Below are positions 22,567-34,541 of a stretch of 64,000 nucleotides of DNA, piece by piece. A program made the translations under genes and the position numbers. The notes below the pieces were generated by a model that had not been told where the DNA came from, searched no databases, and saw only the letters and a list, made by a program, of their open reading frames with translations. The stretch is from positions 26,055,578 to 26,119,577 of the forward strand of contig CM077822.1 of the NCBI GenBank assembly GCA_039720395.1. Reading direction: 5' to 3'. Position 1 is the stretch's first letter; every line of letters begins with the position of its first letter. This DNA comes from Liquidambar formosana. Lineage: Eukaryota; Streptophyta; Magnoliopsida; Saxifragales; Altingiaceae.

Positions 22567-24418
22567 TCGGTCATGCCCTTGAAGTCAAACTATGATTCTG
22601 AGAAACCAAGTCCCAAATACGAGACCTTTAGGGGCGATATATTACGGTACAGGTAGCATTTATATCTATGCCTATATCTATATCTATATTACCTTTTATA
22701 TCTATATTATGTAAAAAAAAAAATTTTGATTGATTAATATATTCTTATTTTAACTTTTAAAAACACAACAACTCTTCTACATATATAAGAAATATAATAA
22801 CATAAAACATATACCTTAATAAGAATTCTAAGAAAACTATAATTCTTATGATAATTAAATAAAACCAAACCACTATTTTGCATATACAGGAAATATAGCA
22901 ATACAAAACACATACCTTAATAAAAATTTTAAAGGAACTATAATTCTTATAATAATTAAATAAAACAAGAAAAAAGATGCATTAAAAAGATAAATAATTA
23001 CAAATTACTCTTCGACCACAAGAATACGTCTTTAGAAAATCCTTTTTTATAACGTCTTTGATAGGAAGTCTTTTTCTATAACATTGATTCTTCAATTAAC
23101 ACGTAACCCTAACAAAACCCTATATAATTTGAAACTTGCTACATCCTAGGACTAATGGCAACTGTATGTGTAACCTCCAAGATACAAATTGTTTAAGCTA
23201 TCATGAAATCATTGGATTAGTGTATACGAAGTATGGAATTATGGCATTTGTAAAATATGTAGACTTGGCATCTTATACTACTTGGTATGTAATTTTCATA
23301 TGTATTATAAATTATTATTTTTATTATTATTATCAAGATGGTGTGTAAACTGCATGGTTTTTCTTTTATCTTTTACTCTTAATAAGTGCATACACAGACA
23401 CACAGTTTATTTGGTTTTATCATTAGTGGAAGTCTCCTTCCAATTAAATTTCCTTTTAATAGGGTTTCTTATTATTTCTAATTTTGCGTTTTAAATCATG
23501 CATAATATGAACCATATTCGTTTATTTCCCTTTTTTTTTTTTTTTTTTTTTTGTCCTTTTAACTCTATTGGTTCATGGTTCGTTTTCCACACTCTTCCAT
23601 CGAAGACAACCAGGCAAAGTGAAGGTGTGTACAAGCACGTTCCAATTTGGTTCAATGAGAGTCTTAACTGTGAGCGTGCTTGGTGAGATTTTAATTAATA
23701 TTACTTCGTATTATTTTTATGATTATAGGTTCGTTTTGATAACATTTTAGCAATAGGTTGTGTAGTTTGAATTTTTTATTTGGTTCTATATGGGCGTCAA
23801 ATTCGATATTAGACCATTCAAGAAATTTTAGATAATATTTTAGTAATAGTCATCATTACATATAAGAGTAGAAATTCAAAATAATGGCAATTCATGAATT
23901 TCCAAGAATTGATCCTATAACATCAAATATAGTGATGGCTCTATTTTTTTTTTTTTTTAATGATAGATTTGTGTCTAAAATACTATAATTTTTTTTTCAA
24001 TTGTTTAAATTCTAATTAGACATCCAAACAGACCCTTAATTATATGATTTTGCAGGAAAAATAAGATAGCAGGAAAGATTTTTTGATTTTCTACTTCAAT
24101 AGAACTATACGTATTTATTTTTGTGTTTTATTTTGAAAAAAAACAAAAAAAAAAAAATCTTATAAGTTATGGATAGTCTACGTACCAAAACTGTATAGTC
24201 TACATAGATTTTATCCAATGCATTTATCATATTCTTATAATTTTAATGTATAAATTGATAGGATAAAACATGAGTGAAGTAGTATTTTCCTAAGATAAAA
24301 ACATTTGGCGCGGATCTAACATTTAAATTTGTTAAATTAACGTATATTTTCCCTTGAAAGAAAAACAAATCTATCAATTAAATACTTTCACATGCAACGG
24401 ACGTGGGCACCAACTAGT
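22567..24418. other. AT-rich upstream region of the NLR gene
   Basis: No gene is seen. The NLR promoter should lie just above 22566. At 22660-22710 there is a TATATC-type simple repeat. The words GACCTTTAGGGGYGA and ATTACGGTACAGGTAG at 22600-22653 recur near 25410 and 27855, showing shared or duplicated flanking sequence. Long T or A runs occur at 23531-23552, 23944-23960 and around 24140. Short frames here have no recognisable similarity. Confidence 0.6.
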
Positions 24419-24976
24419 TCCAAATAAAATAGCATTTAGGCCCTCATTGCAATGTCCAATATACCCACATTCTTTCTCCGCTTTTCCTCTCTTGTCACCG
24501 ACACCTTCTCTCTCACACATGTTTTTCTTTCTTCTCTAGGATCGGCTCATAGAGAAAGATGTATATGCAACTGTGATACTAGTGGAACAAATTGAAACTA
24601 GCTTGGTACTTTTTTGTCCCACAATTTCATCTTACTTTAATTTTATTGGTATGTGATATCATGTGGCCATATCACAATTACATGGACAACTCACTCTGAC
24701 TCGTATAGAAGCCTAATAGGCTACTTAGGCGGTTGCCTAAGGCCTCAAGATTGTGAAAAGTCTCATAAGCCGAACCAAATGGCTCTAAATATATTTTCAT
24801 GAAAAGAAAAAAAAAAAAATGAGGTTTCTACTATGAGTGAAATAGGTTCAGTTCAGTCAGGGTTAGGAGAGTTTCCTGGATTGAATCGAAATAATTTGTT
24901 TTATAAAATACAAATCAAAACAGATCGAATTCATAGTAGAACCAATTGTATCGACTTACTTTCAGTTTGATTCACG
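24419..24976 (+). repeat. Duplicated segment, copy 1
   Basis: The segment begins TTCCAAATAAAATAGCATTT and is nearly identical, in the same orientation, to 27879-28445. It contains a CT-rich stretch, an AG|G-like CTCTAGGATCGG word and the sequence GCCTAATAGGCTACTTAGGC. Copy 1 ends where a foldback element begins at 24977. The origin is unknown; it may be a transposon piece or a remnant of a duplicated gene flank. Confidence 0.75.
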
Positions 24977-25370
24977 CTATTGCCACCACATAAAATACTC
25001 TAAACCCCCCATTTAGTTTATACTTTTTGAAGGCTTTATGAAAATATAAAAGGTTTTTACGAAAACTAATTACATAACTTAATAGAAAACAACATTGTAG
25101 ACAACTTTGTAGAATAAATTTTTTTCAAAATCTGTCATTCAAGTAGATTTTTTGGCCCTTTTTCATGGAAAATGTAATAGAGATTATAAATTACCAAAAA
25201 GTCCACCTAAATGACAGATTTTGAAAAGATTTTCTTCTACAAAATTGTTCAGAATGATGTTTTCTAGTGGACAGCGCGACTAGTTTTTGTAAAAACCTTT
25301 CATATTTTTCATAAAACCTTAAAAAGTGTAAACTAATGAAGGGCTTAGAGTACTTTATGTGGTGGCAATA
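24977..25370. mobile_element. Foldback element (394 bp, long inverted arms)
   Basis: The left arm (24977-25155) starts CTATTGCCACCACATAAA and the right arm (25194-25370) ends TTTATGTGGTGGCAATAG. The arms align along nearly 180 bases with roughly four fifths identity, around a spacer of about 38 bases. A single-arm relative lies at about 62264-62447. The transcript would fold into a long hairpin. The minus-strand frame at 25191-25400 is not a gene. No clear target duplication was found. Confidence 0.75.
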
Positions 25371-25483
25371 GCCTCTCTCTTCTAAGAAAGCAAGTCTCAA
25401 ATACGGGACCTTTAGGGGTGACTAGGTTGTGCACACGTGCGTTGCACATGAACCATTTTAAATAATATGTTTGTTGTATGTAT

Positions 25484-25655
25484 TAGGGGTGTTCATGGTG
25501 TTGGTTAAAAATGAAAACCAAATCGAACCAACAGTTTGGTTTAGTTTTTTTGTCATTAAGTTTGGTTTTGGTTCTAATTTTAGAAAACCGAATTAAATTG
25601 GTTTGGTTTTGGTTTTCATGTTTAAAAAACCAAACCAAACCGAAAAACCAAAAAA

Positions 25656-25708
<53 letters not shown>

Positions 25709-26228
25709 CATATTAAACTTAGTTTGTAAATTTTCTATTCTAATAAGGGTAGAATAGGTAATAGATTCAAAATAGTAGTACACTATTAGAAGAAAGACGT
25801 TTAGAATAGGCTTATTTTTGTAGATTTTAACTTTCTTATTATTTTTGCTTTATTAGATTGGCATGTATTAAACTAGTTATTAATGTTGTGTGAGATATTG
25901 GCGCGTATTAGATTGGAGATTTAAATTTGGATTGACATAAGTCAATATTTTTCTATTTTGATATAATGTTTAATATTTTTTTTAGTTGCTAATGTAATGA
26001 TTTTATTAAAAATATTTTTATTTGGAGTTTGGCTTGTCGTTTTTTCCATTTTTAATTATTTGTTGCTATTTGATAGGATAAAACCAAAACTGAACCGAAC
26101 CAAACCGAAATTTTATGGTTTGGTTTGGTTTTTTTATAGTATGGCTTGGGAAAAAAAAAACCGAAGTATAATGGTTTGATTTGAAATCTACCCTAAAACC
26201 AAACCAAACTGAACCACGAACACCCTTA
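25484..26228. mobile_element. hAT-type MITE with 8-bp target duplication
   Basis: Terminal inverted repeats TAGGGGTGTTC and GAACACCCTTA bound 745 bp, and the perfect 8-mer GTATGTAT flanks both sides (25476-25483 and 26229-26236). An 8-bp duplication and a TAGGGGTG end are usual for hAT MITEs. The interior carries AACCAAACC/GGTTTGGTT runs near both ends and an (AT)n microsatellite at about 25661-25706. There is no transposase frame. Confidence 0.85.
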
Positions 26229-26236
26229 GTATGTAT

Positions 26237-26804
26237 ATCCAATGACTTAAAAAGAATATGATTAGAAGAACTCAAGGTGTTAACTTATTTGGGATCTTGA
26301 GTTTCTTTATGATGTTTAATAGCACTTTCTTTTTCTTTTTGTATATATACTAGATATAGCATACATGCGTTGCACGTGAATATTTTTAAATAATATTAGT
26401 TATACAAAATAATAAATACCTAAAGATTTTATATTTTTTCCATAAAAGATAAAGTTTAAAATTCAAAAGTACAGTTTTTTTTTTTTAATCAAAATTGTCA
26501 GCAAAAGATTAAAAACTCTTTAGATATACATTCATAATTTTTGTTTCTTCATAAAACAAAATATTTAAAGAGTTTATATTCATATATATTATCATGCAAC
26601 TTGATAGTTGCTTTAGGAAAAAGAATTTGAGTAAGAATCTAACTTTAATTTGTTAAGAGTTTAAGTTAAAATCTAACTTTCATTTGTTACCAAATGATAA
26701 GAATGTTTACTATATGTTTCAATTAAAGGAATAGTAGATATGTATTTTTTTTAATAAAAAATAAGGGTATATTTTGTCGTTCAAAAGTTTTTCTGAGATT
26801 TAGC

Positions 26805-26854
<50 letters not shown>

Positions 26855-27878
26855 AAGAAAACAGTTTAAGGAAGTGAAAGTTTACTTGGCTGTGAATTTC
26901 TAAAAGCAAAATCTTACTTAATCTCTTCCCGTTTCAATTTCAATGATGTTATATTAAATCAAAAAACATCAAAGCATTAAATAATAATAATATTTATGAA
27001 ACTGAAAATTATTGAGTATCCTGGATTTAAACAAGACAACTTGGAAGTTATCACCCAAAAACCTAAAACAAAATTAATATGCATTTACATTTAATGGATT
27101 TAGAAAATAAAAACCTTTGCACAACTGGTATTCTATAACCAGTTCCAATCCTCAAAATTACCAAGTAAAAAAAAAAAAAGAATGATCGACATAAGAATAA
27201 TAAAATCTATAGAAACAATAATCTCTAATTACAACACACTATCTTAATGAAATAGTGTATTCAACAAATCACTATAAATATAAGGTAAAATATAAAATAC
27301 AGAAAGAAAGGGGGAAAAAAAAAAAGATACCTCTTACGGTGAGACGTTGAATCTCCAAGAGAACATCAAAGAGATATTAAGCATATTCCCCAAAAAAAAA
27401 AAAAAAAAAATACAAAATATAAAAAATAAAGAAAACTATACCTTTGATGTGGGATTTTCAATCTCCAACTAAAAATAAGAGAAGGAGAATGTAAAATTCA
27501 TAAGATTGGCATAGGGATACTAAAGGGGTGCATAATGGGGGACTAAGGGGGAGAAACTTATGAGTTTTTCTTATTAGTTTTTGTTGCAAAAAATGAATGA
27601 GTTAATGGGGAAAGAAACATATGGGCTAATGGAATAAGATTGTATAACTCTAATTAAAGTAGGGTATGGGGAAGTGGAATAGGATTGTAAAACTCTAATT
27701 AAAGTAGGTTTCTCCATGATTTAATTAATTATGTATCTTTTTTCTTTTTGTCTTTTGGATTACTTAAGGGTAATAATGTCATTACATTTTAAAATAAGGG
27801 TATTTTAGAGAATCAAAAGTTTTTCTAGGAGTCACCCTTTTATAGGTAGTATAGATATATTACGGTACAGGTAGAGAG
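26237..27878. other. AT-rich intergenic sequence with a possible unclassified element
   Basis: No gene is seen. A (TA)n tract lies at about 26811-26852. The words TACTAGATATAGCATACATG, with GCGTTGCACGTG after them (about 26347-26380), and TTTTATAGGTAGTATAGATA (about 27838-27858) may be the ends of one dispersed element. Similar words, CGTGCGTTGCACATG, occur at 25434-25450. No target duplication could be fixed. Confidence 0.35.
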
Positions 27879-28445
27879 ACTGTACATTCCAAATAAAATA
27901 GCATTTAGATCCTCATTGCAATGTCCAATATACCCACAATCTTTCTCCTCTCTTCCTCTCTCGTCACCAACAGCTTCTCTCTCACACACGTTTTTATTTC
28001 CTCTCTAGGATCGGGTCATAGAGAAAAATGTATATGCAACTGTGATACTAGTGGAACAAATTAAAACTAGCTTAGTACTTTTTTGTCCCACAGTTTCATT
28101 TTACTTTAATTTTATTGGTATGTGATATCATGTGGCTATGTCACAATTACATGGAAAACTCACTTTGACTCGTATAGAAGCCTAATAGGCTACTTAGGCG
28201 GTTGCCTAAGGCCTCAAGATTGTGAAAAGTCTCATAGGCCGAACTAAATGGCTCTAAATATATTTTCATAAAAAGAAAAAAAATAAGGTTTCTACTATGG
28301 GTGAAATAGGTTCGGTTCGGTCGGGGTTAGGGGAGTTTCTTGGACTGAATCAAAATAATCTATTTTATAAAATACAAATCGAAACAGATCGAATTCATAG
28401 CAGAACCGACTGTATCGGTTTGCTTTCGATTCGATTCAGTCCGGT
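27879..28445 (+). repeat. Duplicated segment, copy 2
   Basis: This is the direct-repeat partner of 24419-24976. Copy 2 continues past the point where copy 1 is cut by the foldback element, into TTCGATTCGATTCAGTCCGG. The sequence just before it (27850-27870) repeats the ATTACGGTACAGGTAG word found upstream of the NLR gene. Confidence 0.75.
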
Positions 28446-30013
28446 CAGTTCTATTCGGTTTAGACCAAACACCCTCTTTTGAAATATTGAGGCTATTGGT
28501 CATTGGGCATCTCATAGTGGGTTTGAAATTGGCTCTTTTCAGCACTTCAAATGACAAAAAATTAAGCAAATTCACAAATTAAGCCATTAGGCCTGTCATT
28601 TTGCAAGTTTGAAATAAATGCTTGATTAATTAATCATAATTTGGATATAATTTGCTACAAAGCCCACTTGGGGGAGAATCCAAGATAACAAAATTACTGC
28701 TATAATCTGCTGTATAACCTACTATAATTTGCTATATAATTTTGATAATGTAATACCATTGCAATGGGCATAGTAACACTTACAAAAAGACTATTCAATG
28801 TGCATAAAAAACCAGCTAAATTAACAAACAAAGTAGCTAATACTCTATACTTAAGTCCTGCATCAATTCCATCACTCATCACAAAGTCTAATACTGCTAG
28901 TAGGAAATTTAACTAAAATACTCAAATCCCTACATCAGTTCCATCATTCCATCACTAAGTCTAATACTATGCTAATAGAAAATGTAACTAAACAAAACCA
29001 GCACTACCACTTTTCCACTTTCGCAAGCTCCTTGCTTCCTAGTTAGGAAATATAACTAAGATAGTAGCACTTAATACCTTTAATATCAACCAATGGATAT
29101 CACTATTTTTCCATAAGTTTGAACCCGAAATCACTCATCACTCATCACTCATTTAACAAATGAGACAAATCCCTCTAAATTACTATGCCATTAGCAAAGT
29201 AGGTGATGACTAAGGTTAAATTATTTTATCCTTTTATAGATGGTGACATACTTATAAATGAAGGTGGACCTTCTATCTGTATGTTAATGTACAACAAACA
29301 TTAGCCGAATGCATACCTTGTGTAGCAATTAGCAGGACACATGCTATGGTTCACATGTCCTTGCTCATATCCCATAGTGATTGATGAGGTATTGCAATTC
29401 CATCCCACCGCTAATAAATTTGACTTGTAGCTGTTGTTACACCATGCGCATATCTTCTCTTCTATTTTCGCTCTCTCTCTCTCTCATAAGAATCAAGAGA
29501 CACTCAAGCACAAACACTCCATGTTCAAACTAAATAAAATAAATAAATTAAATGTATTATATTAATTTTCTTTTTAGATACCTCATTGAAAATGGTCCAA
29601 CTGAATATATAGATTGTTAGGTTGGACTTTATTCATCTAATTGGTTGTTGAAGGAGTTCGATTGCCCATCTAACATGTCTCACCCAAAGATTTTATATTT
29701 ATAAAGAGTAAACAAATTGTCCAACAACCCTTAATATTGTTGTGTGGGTCTGAATCTAGACCACGAACACGGCAATGAGGGGCTAGAGCTGGTTTCACTA
29801 TTTGATATGCAATCACAAGTTGGAAAACAAGGTTAGAGGGAGGCTGAAGTGGCCAAAACCTCTCCAAAGCTTAAGTCAGTGACTGTATATTCTTGGAGGA
29901 GGAGGAAAAGGTAGAAGATGATGTGTGTGTCAAATTAGGGTATTGTTCATCATATCTCATTTGGTCGGACTGACCTTGGCCAACTATGATAACCACTTGG
30001 GTTGAGTTAAGCC
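28446..30013. other. Intergenic, no gene recognised
   Basis: The sequence is AT-rich with minor local repeats such as AATTTGCTATATAA-like words and ATCACTCATC runs at 29130-29150. A minus-strand frame at 29670-29867 has no recognisable motif. The right edge holds the 5-mer AAGCC that forms the target duplication of LTR copy E. Confidence 0.5.
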
Positions 30014-30727
30014 TGTCACACCCCATTTTTGCACCACTTTATTAGGGTTTGTCATCTCATGTAGGTTTTTGTTTTATTTTTGAGTCTAATCACTTGCATT
30101 AGCTTTTTAGAGTCATAAGGGTAATGGGTATGAATTTTGGTTCAATTTGGAGTTGATTTTGAGGGATAATAAGAGCTTTTGTGACTTGAGGGGCATAATT
30201 GTCTTTTAGGTCACAAACTTTTCATTTGACCTTGAAATGATCTCCAAATTGTCAATTGGAGTTCATATTGATGCATATGAGGTATTTATAGGTTCAATTT
30301 GATGAATTAATGGCTTAGAGTTAAAATGGCTCAATATGGTTCAAGTTGGTTAAAAGACCCATTTTTGGGTTAGCTCAATTTGGCTCAAAATTACCAATAA
30401 ATTTTCTTCAAATTAACTTTAATTATTCTTTATTTTATCCCTTAAAGTGTTTTGGAATGTTTAATTTTAGTTTGGAAAGCATTTAATTCAATCCTATGTG
30501 CATACGTATGCTTTGCAATGGTAGTGCATAGCGGTTAACCACCAATGTAAAACCTAACCATGCACCCATGGTTAGTGGTTTTTTCCATAAAATGTTTAAA
30601 AATGTATTCTTCATCGAAACACAGTTGTTTTGGCTTTTATTTCATCAAAATCGGAGTTAATTTTGACCCCTAAAACACTCCTAGAAGGCAACAAACACCA
30701 AAATAGGAGAAAAACTTAAGTGGGCTC

Positions 30728-30801
30728 GGGTGACCACCCAAGCCCGGGCGGCTAGCCGCCTGGGCTCAGGTGGCTAGCCACCCAGGCCTTGGTGGTTACC
30801 C
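30728..30801. repeat. 74-bp quasi-palindrome in LTR copy E
   Basis: Two 37-base arms meet at TGGGCTCA (30761-30768). The left arm contains GGCGGCTAGCCGCC and the right arm GGTGGCTAGCCACC, each of which is itself a perfect 14-base palindrome. Arm differences from copy D are partly matched on the other side. Confidence 0.85.
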
Positions 30802-30992
30802 AAGACTGCTTTCCTAAATTTTTGCTAAAGCGGATTTTCTTCCAATTTTAATGAATAAGGACTCTTTTGGACAAGTTTCCTTCTAGTTTTTGGTAACTTT
30901 TGAGTTCCTTGAGCACCAAGGGAGTCTCTAGCAACCCTTGGATTAATTTTTAGGGTTTTAATCTTAACCATTGATTTATCTTAATTAAACTC

Positions 30993-31000
30993 TATAAATA
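30993..31000 (+). promoter_or_regulatory. LTR TATA box (copy E)
   Basis: TATAAATA, preceded by CTC and followed by CCCC, lies about 190 bases after the palindrome. The same box occurs at 2770-2777 (A), 9301-9308 on the minus strand (D), 38614-38621 (F) and 44885-44892 (G). Transcription of the parent element would start shortly downstream. Confidence 0.6.
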
Positions 31001-31839
31001 CCCCACTATGTTTCAGCATTAAGGGAGTCACTTTTATGCATTAAACATAAGTTCTAAGAAAGAATAAGAGAGAGAGACTTGAAGGAGAGTTGAAGTTCTT
31101 GCTGTAGCCTTGAAGAAACTTGTTTCAAATCATTCACAAGAGCAAGAGAGAGTCTTTACAGCAGCAAAGGAAGCTTTCCTAAGGTAACCTTTCTTCCTTA
31201 TTAGTGCTAAATATGGGTTTTCTTATAGAATAGGCCTATTGCATGCTAAAGTTAGGATTTTTATCATGTATAAATGCTTTAGTTAGTTAATATACATGAA
31301 TTAAATGTTGTTCATGATGAGTTTAGCATGTTTTTGGTTTATTTCATAGGTTTTTAAGCATGATTGTGAGTTTAGAGTTTCCGTTATCCTTGTTTTAGAT
31401 AAGTTGCATATAGCATGATAGTTTAGGGTTTTTTTTAATTGGTTTTTCTTCATGGTTGCTATATATGTATTGCATATAAAATAACTATGATAATTTTTGC
31501 ATTCATGTTAGTGGATTTTAGTGTTTTTATGCATTTCATAGAATTAAGGTTGCATTAGGGTTTATGTAAGGTCACTATTTCTATTGTTTGCATGATTAGT
31601 GGATGAATGTTGGCCTTAATACTATTTTATCCAGATTTCTATTTTCTTTTTTTTGCTTTATTTTGAGCACGTGTAAGGGTACAAATCGGTGTGATAATCG
31701 CTTTATAGCAAATAAGGCTGCTTAAGCTTGCTATTGCTTGGAGTAATTGTACAAGGTAAGTAGGGTTTGAAAGTGCCCTAATTCACTTTTTCTTAATCTT
31801 TCTCTTCTCCTTCTTTTAGGATTATTTCCTAATATGAAT

Positions 31840-32446
31840 TGTGTGGAAATATTCTCGAATCGAAGATCCAGCTCGGGCTAACGAGCTCGAATCAGGACCA
31901 TTGACACGTGGCAATGACAGCCCAATCAGATCCGTTGTAACACACGTGATCGCCTAGCTCGGGGCCTTATACTCAGCTCGGGACACCTGTCCCATGACTC
32001 ATGCTACAATCCAAATCACCACTACAGTCTAAAACTGTAAATACAGCTGCTATTCCTGACACAACGGCTACAAGAAACCATGGTTCTCTGCCTAACCATG
32101 ATAAATAAACAATGATCAGACGGTTATTGGCAAACCATGGAAAGATTTGACCTAACCAAGGCAGTTACCTGACCTGACCTCACATGGTTAGTCCGTACAG
32201 GTGGGTATAAATAGAATACGATACAGCCAATTAAGGTAAGCTACAGTACCCTAATCCTCTGAGATTCATCTTCTTCTTTGCTTTTACCTCTATAAATAGC
32301 TTCTGACTTAAGCTTTGGAGAGGGCTTGGCCAAAACCCACCTTGGCCTATCCTCTGACTTTGTTTCTCAGCTTGTGAGTGCAGGTCCACGCGTGAGATTT
32401 AGCTCCATCATCATCAGTAGTTCTCGGGGAGCAAATTTTACCCCGC
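31840..32446. mobile_element. 607-bp insertion inside LTR copy E
   Basis: Other LTR copies read straight through this point. The 8-mer ATATGAAT stands on both sides (31832-31839 and 32447-32454). The ends TGTGTGGAAATATTCTC and GAGCAAATTTTACCCCGC are weakly inverted. The interior has AGCTCGGG words and two TATAAATAG boxes (near 32206 and 32291), which is LTR-like. The 8-bp duplication suggests a DNA transposon, while the TATA boxes suggest a small LTR. I leave the class open. Confidence 0.7.
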
Positions 32447-33137
32447 ATATGAATCTATGGTCATAATTATGGGTTTCCTTGTTTAATAAATTACCTTTTT
32501 TTATCAAAGTTTCCATCCTGTGGAAGTTTTCTTAAATACAAACTTGGTTTATTTATCAAATTATCTTTCAAATAAGGAAACTTAGGGTTTTTACCATAAG
32601 TTTTTATTAGGTTGTAACCTTAATTCTTATCAAACTACATGGACTTTGATCCATGTATTTCTATGCATGGTACGTAGGCGCTTTGAGGTTCAAGTCCACC
32701 CTAGGATCCAAGTATCCTAGGATTCTCCTTCTCTCTCTTTTCTGTTTTATTTTTATTTTATTTATTTGATTGTGTGGATGAATAGAATATATGATATGCA
32801 TGCAATTCTTGATGTGATATACTTATTGATTTTTGTATAGTAAGATCTTAATTTAGCGCAAATAAACTAAGAGATTAAAAGGGTGACATGGGTGCCTATA
32901 GCCTTTGCCTAGAACCTTCCCATGTCATAACTTAGCTTCCAAATCCCTAGTTTCTTTGGTCTCTAAAAAGACTATTTTGCCTTTCCTTTTTAAACATGGA
33001 GTCTTTTCAATTGTTTTTTTTAAAACAAAAATGATTTTTAGCGTTTTCCTTGTCTCCTTTAAAAAATAAGGTGGCCACTCCTTTTCTTTTTCAACTTATC
33101 CTTTTTCGATCATGTGGGCCACTTTCCGGGGTTTACA

Positions 33138-34541
33138 AAGCCTAACTGGGGTTAGCCCAATAACCGTTAGACCATGGTTTGCTGACTATGGTTAAGTGGT
33201 TAACTTCAGGTTGGATTTAATTGTCAAACTATGGTTAGTCAACTGTGGTTATAGGGTTGAACCATAGTTTGATTGAATTGCCACATGTCTCAAGCTAAGC
33301 AAAAGACTGAAATGCAATGATGATGATGTTTTCACAGACTGGTCTAGAGATGGAACCGAACTGATCCCCCGATTAGGCTATCAAGACTGAACTCAAATCG
33401 CCCCATCTTGGAATTGAGGACTCAGCTCGCCACTCCAATTCTAGTGCTTCACTTCGAGACTGTGTCCCAGTTCTCATGCTTTTCTTTGGCAATATATCCA
33501 CACAACTTGCCCCAATTATGACTATTCCATAGTAGGAGTTGTCATAATTCATTGTCAATTGATTTTGAAGGAGTTAAGTGTTGGTGGGTCGTTTCCTTTG
33601 CCTTTGGCCTTATTAAGTAAACAGTTGACAGGCGTTATTGATGCCTTTCCGTATTTCGAAGCGCTGACGTCATCAACTGCCAAGCATGTCTTGTCCCCAT
33701 AAATGGCATTAAATGCCTAATGGTTTTCAAGGATTATTAGTTTTATTTTCCTTTTTCCTGTTTTCACTTTACTCTTGCTTTCTCTCTCTCTTACTTTCTT
33801 GTTGCCAAAAACTCTTTTATACTTCGGCGTGCCTTTTCACCAGAAAACTCCATTGCTGTTTCCTTTATTGTCGCTGAAAATCCCTTTCCTTTATTCATTG
33901 TGATTTCGGATTGTTGTGATCTCCACTGTCATCTTAACGGTGCTCTTTAAGACCTTGGAGTCCTGTTGCAGTGACGCATTCATTCTTTGAAGAATCTGCC
34001 ATCTTAGTTCTTGGTTAAGGCTTTTGCACAGGCAATTTTCTTCTGGAAATCCAAATAGTAAACTTTCTTATGTGTTTTTAGGCTTCGATTCTTGTGTTTT
34101 GGTGTATTGATATTTAGAGGTTGTCCCTAGGGTTAGGACAATTAGGGAAAAAGATGAAGAGTTGCAGGGCTTTTGGTTTCCTGCCTTTTAAGTTTTGGAA
34201 AATCCTAACTCGGGATATTATGTGAACTATTGTCCCTAACCTCCTTGGTTTGACATGTAGTGGGGCTGTAACTTAGTGATCTATCCCCGCACTAAGTGTT
34301 GTTACATTTAAAGAACCCAGCTATCTCGAAGGGTTGGCTCGGGTGAAATACTTTGGTTAAGTACCCAACTAAGTCTTGTCCTTTTTTCAATTTGGCAAAT
34401 GACTACTTACCAACTTAAAGACCAAACTCACAAAATAGCTCACTTTAGAGCCTTATACGGTTTTAATGATGGAGAGACTTTCGATGTGCTGAGCAGGGGA
34501 GGACGTTTATTCTAAGGATTCAAAAAATGGTGTTCCCATTT
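33138..34541 (+). other. Decayed leader and 5' coding part of a gag/Transposase_28-like gene
   Basis: At 33180-33290 there are repeated ACCATGGTTTG/TATGGTTAG words. From 33580 the sequence looks like a promoter and leader (CTTTTATACTTCGG at about 33812, CT-rich runs). At about 34430-34541 a plus-strand frame includes FRALYGF-like and VFP-like residues that would continue after the solo LTR at 36606. No intact frame exists. Confidence 0.4.

Larger units (their letters stand above)
30014..33137 (+). mobile_element. Solo LTR, copy E of the TGTCACACCCC family
   Basis: Ends are TGTCACACCCC and GGGGTTTACA. The 5-mer AAGCC flanks both sides exactly (30009-30013 and 33138-33142), proving a complete insertion. 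Total length is 3124 bp including the nested 607-bp insertion and its duplicated 8-mer, so the original LTR was about 2.5 kb. U3 carries the 74-bp palindrome (30728-30801) and a TATA box (30993-31000). GGTGGCCACTCC near the end is the family variant of GGTGGCGACTCC. No internal region follows, so it is a solo LTR. Confidence 0.9.
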
